From positions 310,001-374,000 of the forward strand of contig JAEHOE010000081.1 in assembly GCA_016858145.1 (NCBI GenBank): a stretch of DNA of 64,000 nt, written 5' to 3'. Under the pieces are notes generated by a model. It saw only the letters and a program-made list of their open reading frames with translations, was not told the DNA's origin and did not search any database. Positions 23,405 to 35,428 of the stretch are shown piece after piece. This DNA is from Edaphochlamys debaryana (Eukaryota > Chlorophyta > Chlorophyceae > Chlamydomonadales). The position numbers and the translations under genes are program-made. The first letter of the stretch is position 1. Every line of letters starts with the position of its first letter.

Positions 23405-24141
23405 TGATGCGGAGGAGTGGGGAGAGTAGCCATCGTACAGCCAGGCCGGGGCGGGGGCTGGAGTTGTTTGGGCACCCTCGCCGAGGCCGAGGCGGAGAGC
23501 ATACCGTAGGTGTTGGTGGAGGCGAGTGTTGCGCGTGCGGCAAAGTGGGCACGGAGACGCGGAGCTGCAGCGGTGCGGCTCCCGAGCAGTGAAGTCCGAG
23601 CGGATGCGGAAGGTATGGGAAGGGCAAAGCGGGTGTGGGTGTCGATACCCGGGGCCGGAGGTGCTGGCGTGATGAGTGAGCACTCCGCCAGGTGCTTGCG
23701 GGAGTTCGTGCCCATGATTGCATCAACCAAGCAGCTTACACAACATAGTAGAAGACATCATGGGCCTGTATGTCCTGGTGCGCATGCGTGGTTGTAAAGA
23801 CGGAGACGAGCGAGGGGTTGCCCTTTGGCCTATAATCCTGGTTGAGGACGGATGTGAGGCTGGCACGTGGCAGGCGGCGAGGATGAGGACGAAGCAAGGG
23901 GAGCGAGGGGGGTTAGGGCTAGGGATCTTGGGCACGGCATGCCGCGACCTGCACGGCAATAGGATGTGGCGGATGGTGACAGGTTAGCAGCATCACAGGT
24001 GGATGTCAACGGACAGACGCAGAAGGCGTTCGGGCGTACACACAGACCGCAGTCGTTTGCAGTCGGGTTTTAGGGCGGGGTGACCAGCGCTCCGCAGCGC
24101 CTACCAAACGCGAGAACAATCTCTAGCTCGAGATAGCGCAC
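23405..24141. other. Array spacer 1-2
   Basis: This is the 3' UTR and 3' flank of copy 1 followed by the promoter-side block of copy 2. It is nearly identical in sequence to the spacers after copies 2 and 3. Its open frames are repeated because the DNA is duplicated; none has a recognisable motif. Confidence 0.6.
23793..23797 (+). terminator. Poly(A) signal TGTAA, array copy 1
   Basis: TGTAA within GGTTGTAAAGACGG, 389 nt after the stop. The same element is conserved downstream of copies 2, 3 and 4. Confidence 0.6.
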
Positions 24142-26247
24142 ATGGCTGCAAGTCCGGAGGTCCTCGCAGAGGTCTGCGGTCCGGACATCCTCAGCCGCAT
24201 CGCGCGCTTTTTGCCGCCCAACGAGGTTGCCTGCACGCTTCGACTCGTGAGCCGCTCTACCGCTGAGCAGTTCAGGGAGCACGCCGTGGTGCGGTGGTCG
24301 CAGCCCTTCCCGGCTTGGGCCGGCTTCGCAGCGCACTGGTCTGCGCCCGGCGCCTGCCGCGCCCTCTCCTGCAAGCGCCGGCAGCAGCTGCTGTGCCTGA
24401 CGGCCGCCAGCGGGGATGTGGGTAACTTGGAGGTGGCGCTGGCGGCGACAGGGCTGTGGCCGAACACGGAGGTGATGGCGGCGGCCGCTGCCGCCGGCCA
24501 GCTGCACGTGTGCCGCTGGCTGGCGGATCGGGGTTGCCCGCTGGAGGGACTGTGCCTGGCCGTAGGCGAATTTCTCCACGATAACACCCTACTCGCCGCC
24601 GCCAAGGGCGGGCATGCGGAGATCTGCGAGTGGCTGCTGGAACAGGGGTGCGCATGGAGCGAGGAGTGCGTGACCTCGGCTGCTCGCGGGGGTCACCCGG
24701 AGCTCATGCGGGCCCTCCTGCGGAAGGCGCCCCCGGGCCCCAGCGGACTCGTTCGCGTGGGAAGCTTGCTGAGTGCAGCGGCGGAGGGCTGCGACCTGGG
24801 AGCCCTGCAGGAGCTGTGGCGAGAGAGGGCTGCCGAGGGATCCGCCGGGGTGGATTGGGAACGTGTGCGGAGCTCTGCCCTTGCCGCCGCCGCCCGCAGC
24901 CCCACCCCCGACTGGGCGGCCAAGGTGGCGTGGCTGCTGGAGCAGGTAAGTGGGTGACACGCTGGACAGGCCCCTGTCCTCGATATTCCTAGCCTCTGCT
25001 CCTCTCCTCAAACTCCGCCTCTACCTCCGCCTCAGGTCGCTTGCCATCCGCCTCTCCAAGGTCTGTCCTTTTCCCCCTCTCCCATGCAGGGCGCGGTCCA
25101 GACACCGGAGTCCATCGCCGCAGCCGCCGCCTCCTGCCCTGACGGCGTCGCCCGGCTGACCCTGCTGGTGGAGGGCATGGGCCTCCCTGGTCGACGCAGC
25201 CGCACTCGAATCAGCAGCTTGGGAAGGCCGGGCCGAAGCCGTCCGGTGGATGCTGGCCCGCGGCTTGCCGGCCTTTACGCACGGAGCCTTCGTCGCCGCA
25301 GGTCGGGGCCACACGGAGGTGCTGAGGGCGCTGCATGCTGCGGGTTGGCGGCCGCCTCAGTCTTATGACCTGATACTCCAGTCCTGCTGGTCTGGCAACG
25401 TGGAGACCGTCAGCTGGTTTCTGGACACGTTTGGTCCCGAAGCGTTTCACGCTGAGGGCCCGGGGGCCATTCGGGACATCCCTGGTTTTCCCAGTCCCAA
25501 GCCCTTTGATAAGGCCCTGAGCTCCGGCAGCCTGGAGCTGGTGACGTGGCTGCGCGAGAGGGGCGTGGGCCTTGGCCGTCACCCCTGGAGCAGTGCAGTG
25601 TGGGGCGGCTGCGTGGCTGTGCTCGAGCTGCTGGCGGAGTGGGGCGCGGACGTGCAGGTGCGTTGAGCCAGCGCTTACCGTACGCTTGGCGTTTCTGAAC
25701 TCCTGCTTCGTTTGCGTTCTTCACGCCTCACACCTCGCCCAATGCGGCCCCTGATGCCTTGTCACCACCCCCCGTTGTCCGAACACCCTGCACCGCCGCG
25801 CTCGGCTTCGCCTTATCCGGCCGCCCGAGACTGGCAATCTTACATGGCCCCTGTTCCCGTGCCTCCTCCGTCTCCTGTGGCCCCTTCCCTCAGGACCCGG
25901 GCACTTCACCAGAGGACCAATACCTGACCGCGGCCAAGGCAGGAGACCTGCTGACCCTGGAGGCCCTGCGGCGCCTGGGCCTGCCCCTGGGCCGCACACC
26001 GCGGAAGATGAGGGCTCTGGTCAGCGAGGCAATCTCAAGCAGCGCGCCCCTTCCGGCGCTGCGCTGGCTGCGGGCGGCCGTGGGCGACGTGAACTGGGCC
26101 GCGGCGGCGAGGGCCGCCCGAGATGCGTTTGAGCGAGTGCCGGGGTGGCGGGCGCAGGTGCAGGCGTGGGTGCAGGCGGAGGCGGGGCCGGTGGAGGAGG
26201 ACGAGGAGGACGAGGAGGACGAGGACGAGGAAGGGGGATGGTTTTAA
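24142..26247 (+). pseudogene. F-box-like/ankyrin gene, array copy 2, 1-nt insertion in exon 2
   Basis: The layout matches copy 1 (exons 24142-24945, 25090-25656, 25894-26247) and it is almost identical to it. Exon 2 has one extra T at about 25188 (GCCTCCCTGGTCGAC against GCCTCCCGGTCGAC in copy 3). This shifts the frame about 33 codons into exon 2, while the original frame stays open downstream. Exons 1 and 3 are undamaged. A truncated protein with the F-box-like part and the first ankyrin block could still be made. A sequencing error cannot be excluded. Confidence 0.8.
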
Positions 26248-26978
26248 TGATGCGGAGGAGTGGGGAGAGTAGCCATCGTACAGCCAGGCCGGGGCGGGGG
26301 CTGGAGTTGTTTGGGCACCCTCGCCGAGGCCGGGCGGAGAGCATACCGTAGGTGTTGGTGGAGGCGAGTGTTGCGCGTGCGGCAAAGTGGGCACGGAGAC
26401 GCGGAGCTGCAGCGGTGCGGCTCCCGAGCAGTGAAGTCCGAGCGGATGCGGAAGGTATGGGAAGGGCAAAGCGGGTGTGGGTGTCGATACCCGGGGCCGG
26501 AGGTGCTGGCGTGATGAGTGAGCACTCCGCCAGGTGCTTGCGGGAGTTCGTGCCCATGATTGCATCAACCAAGCAGCTTACACAACATAGTAGAAGACAT
26601 CATGGGCCTGTATGTCCTGGTGCGCATGCGTGGTTGTAAAGACGGAGACTAGCGAGGGGCTGCCCTTTGGCAGCTAATCCTGAGGACGGATGTGAGGCTG
26701 GCACGTGGCAGGCGGCGAGGATGAGGACGAAGCAAGGGGAGCGAGGGGGGTTAGGGCTAGGGATCTTGGGCACGGCATGCCGCGACCTGCACGGCAATAG
26801 AATGTGGCGATGGTAACAGATTAGCAGCATCACAGGTGGATGTCAACGGACAGACGCAGAAGGCGTTCGGGCGTACACACAGACCGCAGTCGTTTGCAGT
26901 CGGGTTTTAGGGCGGGGTGACCAGCGCTCCGCAGCGCCTACCAAACGCGAGAACAATCTCTAGCTCGAGATAGCGCAC
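26248..26978. other. Array spacer 2-3
   Basis: A duplicate of spacer 1-2 with small differences (for example GCTGCCCTTTGGCAGC in place of GTTGCCCTTTGGCC near 26660). It shares these with spacer 3-4, so copies 2 and 3 are closer to each other than to copy 1 here. No separate gene is seen. Confidence 0.6.
26635..26639 (+). terminator. Poly(A) signal TGTAA, array copy 2
   Basis: This is the same TGTAA context as copy 1, 388 nt after the stop. Confidence 0.6.
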
Positions 26979-29144
26979 ATGGCTGCAAGTCCGGAGGTCC
27001 TCGCAGAGGTCTGCGGTCCGGACATCCTCAGCCGCATCGCGCGCTTTTTGCCGCCCAACGAGGTTGCCTGCACGCTTCGACTCGTGAGCCGCTCTACCGC
27101 TGAGCAGTTCAGGGAGCACGCCGTGGTACGGTGGTCGCAGCCCTTCCCGGCTTGGGCCGGCTTCGCAGCGCACTGGTCTGCGCCCGGCGCCTGTCGCGCC
27201 CTCTCCTGCAAGCGCCGGCAGCAGCTGCTGTGCCTGACCGCCGCCAGCGGGGATGTGGGTAACTTGGAGGTGGCGCTGGCGGCGACAGGGCTGTGGCCGA
27301 ACACGGAGGTGATGGCGGCGGCCGCTGCCGCCGGCCAGCTGCACGTGTGCGGATCGGGGTTGCCCGCTGGAGGGAAGGTGCCTGGCCATAGGCAAATTTC
27401 TCCACGATAACCCTCTAGTCGCCGCCGCCAAGGGCGGGCATGCGGAGATCTGCGAGTGGCTGCTGGAACAGGGGTGCGCATGGAGCGAGGAGTGCGTGAC
27501 CTCGGCTGCTCGCGGGGGTCACCCGGAGCTCATGCGGGCCCTCCTGCGGAAGGCGCCCCCGGGCCCCAGCGGACTCGTTCGCGTGGGAAGCTTGCTGAGT
27601 GCAGCGGCGGAGGGCTGCGACCTGGGAGCCCTGCAGGAGCTGTGGCGAGAGAGGGCTGCCGAGGGATCCGCTGGTGTGGATTGGGGGCATGTGCGGAGCT
27701 TTGCCCTTGCCGCCGCCGCCCGCAGCCCCACCCCCGACCGGGCGGCCAAGGTGGCGTGGCTGCTGGAGCAGGTGAGTGGTTGACACGCTGGACAGGCCCC
27801 TGTCCTCGATATTCCTAGCCTCTGCTCCTCTCCTCAAACTCCGCCTCTACCTCCGCCTCAGGTCGCTTGCCATCCGCCTCTCCAAGGTCTGTCCTTTTCC
27901 CCCTCTCCCATGCAGGGCGCGGTCCAGACACCGGAGTCCATCGCCGCAGCCGCCGCCTCCTGCCCTGACGGCGTCGCCCGGCTGACCCTGCTGGTGGAGG
28001 GCATGGGCCTCCCGGTCGACGCAGCCGCACTCGAATCAGCAGCTTGGGAAGGCCGGGCCGAAGCAGTGCGGTGGATGCTGGCCCGCGGCTTGCCGGCCTT
28101 TACGCACGGAGCCTTCGTCGCCGCAGGTCGGGGCCACACGGAGGTGCTGAGGGCGCTGCACGCGGCGGGTTGGCGGCCGCCTCAGTCTTATGACCTGATA
28201 CTCCAGTCCTGCTGGTCTGGCAACGTGGAGACCGTCAGCTGGTTTCTGGACACGTTTGGTCCCGAAGCGTTTCACGCTGAGGGCCCGGGGGCCATTCGGG
28301 ACATCCCTGGTTTTCCCAGTCCCAAGCCCTTTGATAAGGCCCTGAGCTCCGGCAGCCTGGAGCTGGTGACGTGGCTGCGCGAGAGGGGCGTGGGCCTTGG
28401 CCGTCACCCCTGGAGCAGTGCAGTGTGGGGCGGCTGCGTGGCTGTGCTCGAGCTGCTGGCGGAGTGGGGCGCGGACGTGCAGGTGCGTTGAGCCAGCGCT
28501 TACCGTACGCTTGGCGTTTCTGAACTCCTGCTTCGTTTGCGTTCTTCACGCCTCACACCTCGCCCAATGCGGCCCCTGATGCCTTGTCACCACCCCCCGT
28601 TGTCCGAACACCCTGCACCGCCGCGCTCGGCTTCGCCTTATCCGGCCGCCCGAGACTGGCAATCTTACATGGCCCCTGTTCCCGTGCCTTCTCCGTCTCC
28701 TGTGGCCCCTTCCCTCAGGACCCGGGCACTTCACCAAAGGACCAATACCTGACCGCGGCCAAGGCAGGAGACCTGCTGACCCTGGAGGCCCTGCGGCGCC
28801 TGGGCCTGCCCCTGGGCCGCACACCGCGGAAGATGAGGGCTCTGGTCAGCGAGGCAATCTCAGGCAGCGCGCCCCTTCCGGCGCTGCGCTGGCTGCGGGC
28901 GGCCGTGGGCGACGTGAACTGGGCCGCGGCGGCGAGGGCCGCCCGAGATGCGTTTGAGCGAGTGCCGGGGTGGCGGGCGCAGGTGCAGGCGTGGGTGCAG
29001 GCGGAGGCGGGGCCGGTGGAGGAGGACGAGGAGGACGAGGAGGACGAGGAGGACGAGGAGGACGAGGAGGACGAGGAGGACGAGGAGGACGAGGAGGACG
29101 AGGAGGACGAGGAGGACGAGGACGAGGAAGGGGGATGGTTTTAA
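26979..29144 (+). pseudogene. F-box-like/ankyrin gene, array copy 3, 11-nt deletion in exon 1
   Basis: The exons correspond to 26979-27771, 27916-28482 and 28719-29144. Relative to copies 1 and 2, eleven bases (CGCTGGCTGGC) are missing after CACGTGTG at about 27349, within the CRWLADRG ankyrin helix. The frame runs into a stop at 27410. The rest of exon 1 and exons 2 and 3 remain open in their proper frames. The exon 3 acidic tail is expanded to eleven EED units, against three in copies 1 and 2. This is most likely a recently broken gene. Confidence 0.8.
29018..29125 (+). repeat. (GAGGAGGAC)n coding minisatellite, expanded in copy 3
   Basis: A 9-bp tandem unit encodes Glu-Glu-Asp, with about eleven units in copy 3 and three in copies 1 and 2. 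The change is in whole units, so the frame is kept. Confidence 0.9.
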
Positions 29145-29875
29145 TGATGCGGAGGAGTGGGGAGAGTAGCCATCGTACAGCCAGGCCGGGGCGGGGGCTG
29201 GAGTTGTTTGGGCACCCTCGCCGAGGCCGGGCGGAGAGCATACCGTAGGTGTTGGTGGAGGCGAGTGTTGCGCGTGCGGCAAAGTGGGCACGGAGACGCG
29301 GAGCTGCAGCGGTGCGGCTCCCGAGCAGTGAAGTCCGAGCGGATGCGGAAGGTATGGGAAGGGCAAAGCGGGTGTGGGTGTCGATACCCGGGGCCGGAGG
29401 TGCTGGCGTGATGAGTGAGCACTCCGCCAGGTGCTTGCGGGAGTTCGTGCCCATGATTGCATCAACCAAGCAGCTTACACAACATAGTAGAAGACATCAT
29501 GGGCCTGTATGTCCTGGTGCGCATGCGTGGTTGTAAAGACGGAGACGAGCGAGGGGCTGCCCTTTGGCAGCTAATCCTGAGGACGGATGTGAGGCTGGCA
29601 CGTGGCAGGCGGCGAGGATGAGGACGAAGCAAGGGGAGCGAGGGGGGTTAGGGCTAGGGATCTTGGGCACGGCATGCCGCGACCTGCACGGCAATAGAAT
29701 GTGGCGATGGTAACAGATTAGCAGCATCACAGGTGGATGTCAACGGACAGACGCAGAAGGCGTTCGGGCGTACACACAGACCGCAGTCGTTTGCAGTCGG
29801 GTTTTAGGGCGGGGTGACCAGCGCTCCGCAGCGCCTACCAAACGCGAGAACAATCTCTAGCTCGAGATAGCGCAC
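29145..29875. other. Array spacer 3-4
   Basis: Nearly identical to spacer 2-3, covering the 3' flank of copy 3 and the upstream block of copy 4. No separate gene is seen. Confidence 0.6.
29532..29536 (+). terminator. Poly(A) signal TGTAA, array copy 3
   Basis: TGTAA in the conserved GGTTGTAAAGAC context, 388 nt after the stop. Confidence 0.6.
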
Positions 29876-32070
29876 ATGGCTGCAAGCCCGAAGGTCCTCG
29901 CAGAGGTCTGCGGTCCGGACATCCTCAGCCGCATCGCGCGCTTTTTGCCGCCCAACGAGGTTGCCTGCACGCTTCGACTCGTGAGCCGCTCAGTCTCTGA
30001 GCAGTTCAGGGAGCACGCCGTGGTGCGGTGGTCGCAGCCCTTCCCGGCTTGGGCCGGCTTCGCAGCGCACTGGTCCGCGCCCGGCGCCTGTCGCGCCCTC
30101 TCCTGCAAGCGCCGGCAGCAGCTGCTGTGCCTGACGGCCGCCAGCGGGGATGTGAGTAACTTGGAGGTGGCGCTGGCGGCGACAGGGCTGTGGCCGAACA
30201 CGGAGGTGATGGCGGCGGCCGCTGCTGCCGGCCAGCTGCACGTGTGCCGCTGGCTGGCGCAGCGGGGGTGCCCGCTGGAGGGCTCATGCCTGGCAATTGG
30301 CGAGTTCCCGCGCAACACCCTACTCGCCGCCGCCAAGGGCGGGCATGCGGAGATCTGCGAGTGGCTGCTGGAGCAGGGGTGCGCATGGAACGAGGAGTGC
30401 GTGCGGTCCGCTGCATGCAGGGGCCATTTGGAGCTCATGCGGGCCCTCCTGCGGAAGGCGCCCCCGGGCCCCGGCGGAATCGTTCGCGTGAAAAACCTGC
30501 TGAGTGCCGCGGCGGAGGGCTGCGACCTGGAAACCCTCCAGGAGCTGTGGCGAGAGAGGGCCGTGGAGGGAGACTCCGGTATGTCAAGAGAGCAGGTGTT
30601 GCTCTCCGCTGCCGTCGCCGCCGCCCGCAGCCCCACCCCCGACTGGGCGGCCAAGGTGGCGTGGCTGCTGGAGCAGGTGAGGCTTGATGATGGCTTGACA
30701 CATGCGCTGGGCTGGGGGCCTGCCTGCCATGTGTCGTACGCTTGGCGGGGATGGTGGGGCGTGGCCGGGCGGGTCCTGGGCAGGGCAGAGGCCGCCGCCA
30801 AGGTTGGGAGCAGGGAGGCCAGGCCGCTTGTCACCCTCCTCTTCAAAGTCCATTCCGGTTCGCCCTCTCCCATGCACAGGGCGCGGTGCAGAGTCGGGAG
30901 TACATCACCGCAGCCGCCGCCTCCTGCCCGGACGCCCTCGCCCGGCTGACCCTGCTGGTGGAGGGCATGGGCCTCCCGGTCGATGCAGCCGCACTCGATG
31001 CAGCTCTCACGGAAGGCCGGGCCGAGGCCGTCCGGTGGATGCTGGCCCGAGGCTTGTCGGCTTTCACGCACGGAGCCATCGTGGCTGCAATGCGGGGCCA
31101 CACGGAGGTGCTGAGGGCGCTGCACGCTGCGGGTTGGCGGCCGCCTCAGTCTTACGGCCTGATCCTCCGATCCTGCTTGTCTGGAAACGTGGAGACCGTC
31201 AGCTGATTTCTGGACACGTTTGGTCCCGAAGCGTTTCACGCCGAGGGGCCTGAGGCCGTTTCGGCTGCTGTCCCTGGCGTTAGCACCAAGCCGTTCGATG
31301 AGGCCCTCCAGTCCGGGAGCCTGGAGCTGGTGACGTGGCTGCGCGACAGGGGCGTGGGCCTTGGCCGTAACCCCTGGACCAGTGCAGTGTGGGGCGGCTG
31401 CGTGGCTGTGCTCGAGCTGCTGGCTGAGTGGGGTGCGGACTTGCAGGTGCGTTAAGCGATCGACGTACGCTTGGCAGTGGCATGCACCTCCGCTTCTGCG
31501 CGCTTCTGCACTCCTGCATCCTTTCACGGCCCACCTCTCGCCCGCGACTGCCTCTGATGCCTTGTTACCACCCCCTTTGTCCTAACACCCTGCACCGCCC
31601 CGCTCGGCCTCGCTCCTTGCGGCCGCCTGAGACCGGCATACTCACATGGCCCCTGTTCCCGTGCCTCCTTCGTCTCCTCTGGCCCATTCCCTCAGGACCC
31701 GGGCACTTCACCAGAGGACCAATACCTGACCGCGGCACGTCGCGGCGACCTGCTGACCCTGGAGGCCCTGCGGCGCCTGGGCCTGCCCCTGGGCCGCACA
31801 CCGCGGAAGATCAGGGCTCTGGTCAGCGAGGCAATCTCAGGCAGCGCGCCCCTTCCGGCGCTGCGCTGGCTGCGGGCGGCCGTGGGTGACGTGAACTGGG
31901 CCGCGGCGGCGAGGGCCGCCCGGGATGCGTTTGAGCGAGTGCCGGGGTGGCGGGCGCAGGTGCAGGCTTGGGTGCAGGCGGAGGCGGGGCCGGTGGAGGA
32001 GGGAGCGGAGGAGGAGGACGAGGACGAGGAGGAGGAGGACGATGAATGGGATGGTTTAGATGATGAGTAG
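29876..32070 (+). pseudogene. F-box-like/ankyrin gene, array copy 4, in-frame TGA in exon 2
   Basis: The exons are 29876-30676, 30880-31446 and 31696-32070, all phase 0. At 31204-31206 the codon TGG of the conserved SWFLD is TGA, so the predicted protein stops after the first third of the exon 2 ankyrin region. The downstream frame is fully open to the tail, where the acidic end reads EEGAEEEDEDEEEEDDEWDGLDDE over two stretches. Intron 1 is of the second type (203 nt, starting GTGAGGCTTGATGATGGC), shared with copy 5 and unlike copies 1-3. A single G-to-A change explains the lesion. Confidence 0.82.
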
Positions 32071-32859
32071 CATAGGACATGATGCGGAGTTGTGAAAAGA
32101 TTAGCCACCGTACAGCCATGCCGGGGGGGGGGGCTTGGAGTTGGTTTGGGTGCGTGATGAGGCGTGCCATGTGTGCGGGGCAGTGAGTGACCGCCAAGGC
32201 ACCCGCCCAGGCCGAGGCGGCGAGCATACGTGTTGGTGAAGGCGGTTGTTGCGCGTGCGGCAAAGTGGGCACGGAGACGCGGAGCTGCAGCGGTGCGGCT
32301 CCCGAGCAGTGAAGTCCGAGCGGATGCGGAAGGTATGGGAAGGGCAAAGCGGGCGTGGGTGTCGATACCCGGGGCCGGAGGTGCTGGCGTGATGAGTGAG
32401 CACTCCGCCAGGTGCTTGCGGGAGTCCGTGCACATGATTGCATCAACCAAGCAGCTTGCACAACATAGTAGAAGACATCATGGGCCTGTATGTCCTGGTG
32501 CGCATGCGTGGTTGTAAAGACGGAGACGAGCGAGGGGTTGCCCTTTGGCCTATAATCCTGGTTGAGGACGGATTTGAGGCTGGCACGTGGCAGGCGGCGA
32601 GGATGAGGACGAAGGGCTCGCGTGGCGGTGGGGAGCGAGGGGCGTTAGGGCGACGGAACTCGTGCGTGGCACCGACCTGCACGGCAATAAGATGTGACGA
32701 TGGTGACAGGTTAGCAGCATCACAGGTGAATGTCAAGGCCGATACCGAAGGCGTTCGGGCGTACACACAGAGCACCGCAGTGGATTGCAGCAGTCGGGTT
32801 TTAGGGCCGGGTGACCAGCGCTCCGCAGCGCTTTATACCCGCGAGAACAATTAGCGAAC
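32071..32859. other. Array spacer 4-5
   Basis: Related to the earlier spacers but more diverged. It ends in a shortened upstream block (CTCCGCAGCGCTTTATACCC, then the ATG of copy 5 about 30 nt later). No separate gene is seen. Confidence 0.55.
32513..32517 (+). terminator. Poly(A) signal TGTAA, array copy 4
   Basis: The conserved TGTAA context, 443 nt after the stop. Confidence 0.55.
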
Positions 32860-35083
32860 ATGGCTACAAGCCCGGAGGTGCTCGCAGAGGTCTGCGGCCC
32901 GGACATCCTCAGCCGCATCGCGCGCTTTTTGCCGCCCAACGAGGTAGCTTGCACGCTGCGATTCGTGAGCCGCTCAATCTTTGATCAGTTCAGGGAGCAC
33001 GCCGTGGTGCGATGGTCGCAGCCCTTCCCGGCTTGGGCCGGCTTCGCCGCGCACTGGTCCGCGCCCGGCGCCTGCCGCGCCCTCTCCTGCAAGCGCCGAA
33101 TGCAGCTGCTATGCCTGACGGCCGCCAGCGGGGATGTGGGCAACCTGGAGGTGGCTCTGGCGGCGACGGGTCTGTGGCCGAACACGGAGGTGATGGCGGC
33201 GGCCGCTGCCGCCGGCCAGCTGCACGTGTGCCGCTGGCTGGCGGATCGGGGTTGCCCGCTGGAGGGCTCGTGCCTGGCAATTGGCGAGTTCCCGCGCAAC
33301 ACCCTACTCGCCGCCGCCAAGGGCGGGCATGCGGAGATCTGCGAGTGGCTGCTGGAGCAGGGGTGCGCATGGAGCGAGGAGTGTGTGACCTCGGCGGCTA
33401 GCGGGGGCCACCCGGAGCTCATGCGGGCCCTCCTGCGCAAGGCGCCCCCGGGCCCCGGCGGAGGCGTTCCCACGGACGACCTGCTGAGTGCAGCGGCGGA
33501 GGGCTGCGACCTGGGAACCCTCCAGGAGCTGTGGCGAGAGAGGGCCGTGGAGGGATCCGACGGTGTGGATTGGGAGCGTGTGCCGAGCTTTGCCCTCACC
33601 GCCGCCGCCCGCAGCCCCACCCCCGACTGGGCGGCCAAGGTGGCGTGGCTGCTGGAGCAGGTGAGGGTTGATGTTGGCTTGACACATGCGCTGGGCCGGG
33701 GGCCTGCCTGCCATGTGTCGTACGCTTGGCGGGGATGGTGGGGCATGGCCGGGCGGGTCCTGGGCTGGGCAGAGGCCGCCGCCAAGGTTGGGAGCAGGGA
33801 GGCCAGGCCGCTTGTCACCCTCCTCTTCAAAGTCCATTCCGGTTTGCCCTCTCCCATGCACAGGGCGCGGTGCAGAGTCGGGAGTACATCACCGCAGCCG
33901 CCGCCTCCTGCCCGGACGCCCTCGCCCGGCTGACCCTGCTGGTGGAGGGCATGGGCCTCCCGGTCGATGCAGCCGCACTCGATGAAGCTCTCACGGAAGG
34001 CCGGGCCGAGGCCGTGCGGTGGATGCTGGCCCTGGGCTTGCGGGCCTTTACGCACGGAGCTATCGCCGCCGCAGGTCGGGGCCACACCGAGGTGCTGAGG
34101 ACCCTGCACGCTGCGGGCTGCAAGCTGTGGCCTCCGCCTCACGACCTGATCCGCCAGTCCTGCTGGTCTGGCAACGTGGAGACCGTCAGCTGGTTTCTGG
34201 ACACGCTTGGTCCCGAAGCGCTGCACGCCGAGGCGCCCCGGGCCGGGTGGGCCTATCCTGGCGCTCGTCCCAAGCCTTTCAGTGCGGCCCTCACCTCCGG
34301 GCGCCTGGAGCTGGTGATGTGGCTGCGCGAGAGGGGCCTGCGCCCCAGCCGACACTCATGGTCCTCTGCTGTTTCGGGCGGCTGCGTGGCTGTGCTCGAG
34401 CTGCTGCCGGAGTGGGGCGCGGACGTGCAGGTGTGTTGAACCAGCGCTTACCGTACACGTGGCAGTGGCATTACTTTCTTCTCGCCATGCGCCATGCGTG
34501 CTTCTGCACTCCTGCACCGTATATCAGCCCTTCACGCCCCACCTCTCGCCCACTACTGCCCCTGATGCCTTGTTACCAGCCCCCCTTGTCCCAACACCTG
34601 CCCTGCCTCCGCCCCGCCCTCGCCCCTGCTTGCCGTCCGCGCCTTGCGAACTCACATGGCCCCTGTTCCCTTGCCTCCTGTGTCCCCCCTCGCCTCTCCC
34701 CCAAGGACCCCGGCATCCCACGGGAGGATCTTTACTGGACCGCGTCACGTCGCGGCGACCTGCTGACCCTGGAGGCCCTGCGGCGCCTGGGCCTGCCCCT
34801 GGGCCGCACACCGCGGAAGATCAGGGCTCTGGTCAGCGAGGCAATCTCAGGCGGCGCGCCCCTTCCGGCGCTGCGCTGGCTGCGGGAGGCCGTGGGGGAC
34901 GTGAACTGGGCCGCGGCGGCGAGGGCCGCCCGGGATGCGTACGAGGGAGTGCCGGGGTGGCGGGCGCAGGTGCAGGCTTGGGTGCAGGCGGAGGCGGGGC
35001 CGGTGGAGGAGGACGAGGAGGACGAGGAGGACGAAGAGGACGAGGACGAGGACGAGGAATGGGATGGTTTTAATGATGAGTAG
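32860..35083 (+). CDS. F-box-like/ankyrin-repeat protein, array copy 5 (intact)
   Basis: Three exons (32860-33660, 33864-34430, 34706-35083) encode 581 aa. The F-box-like N-terminus (DILSRIARFLPPNEVACTL) is followed by degenerate ankyrin helices through exons 1 and 2 and a C-terminal domain (GDLLTLEALRRLGLPLGRT, then ALRWLREAVGDVNWAAAAR). The tail is acidic with EED and ED repeats and ends EWDGFNDE. The exon 3 acceptor is CCCCCAAG|GAC, an AAG in place of the CAG used by the others. The exon 1 segment around GGGVPTDDLLSAAAEGCDL is the same as in copy 8, a sign of sequence exchange. A function as an SCF substrate receptor is inference. Confidence 0.84.
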
Positions 35084-35428
35084 CATAGGACAGATACAGC
35101 AGGGCCGGGGCGGGGGCTGGAGTTTCTTGGGATGACGAGCGAGCGAGGGGTGACTATGGCTCAGGTGCGGGGCAGTGAGTGACCGTGAGCTCTCAGGGCG
35201 CCGAGGCGGCGGCGGATAGCACAGGCGTTGATGAGGCGGGTGGGATGCGCTGTGTGGCAATGCGGGTACGGACACGGGAGCTGCAGCAGTGCGGCTCGCG
35301 AGCAGTGGAGTCGAGTGGATGGCCAAGGTGTGGTAAGAGGACACCAGGCTTGTGGGTGTCAGTACCCGGGTTGCCAGAAGATTGGGACTAGCTATGCAGC
35401 TGCGTGATGTAGCTTGATCAGCGTAAAT

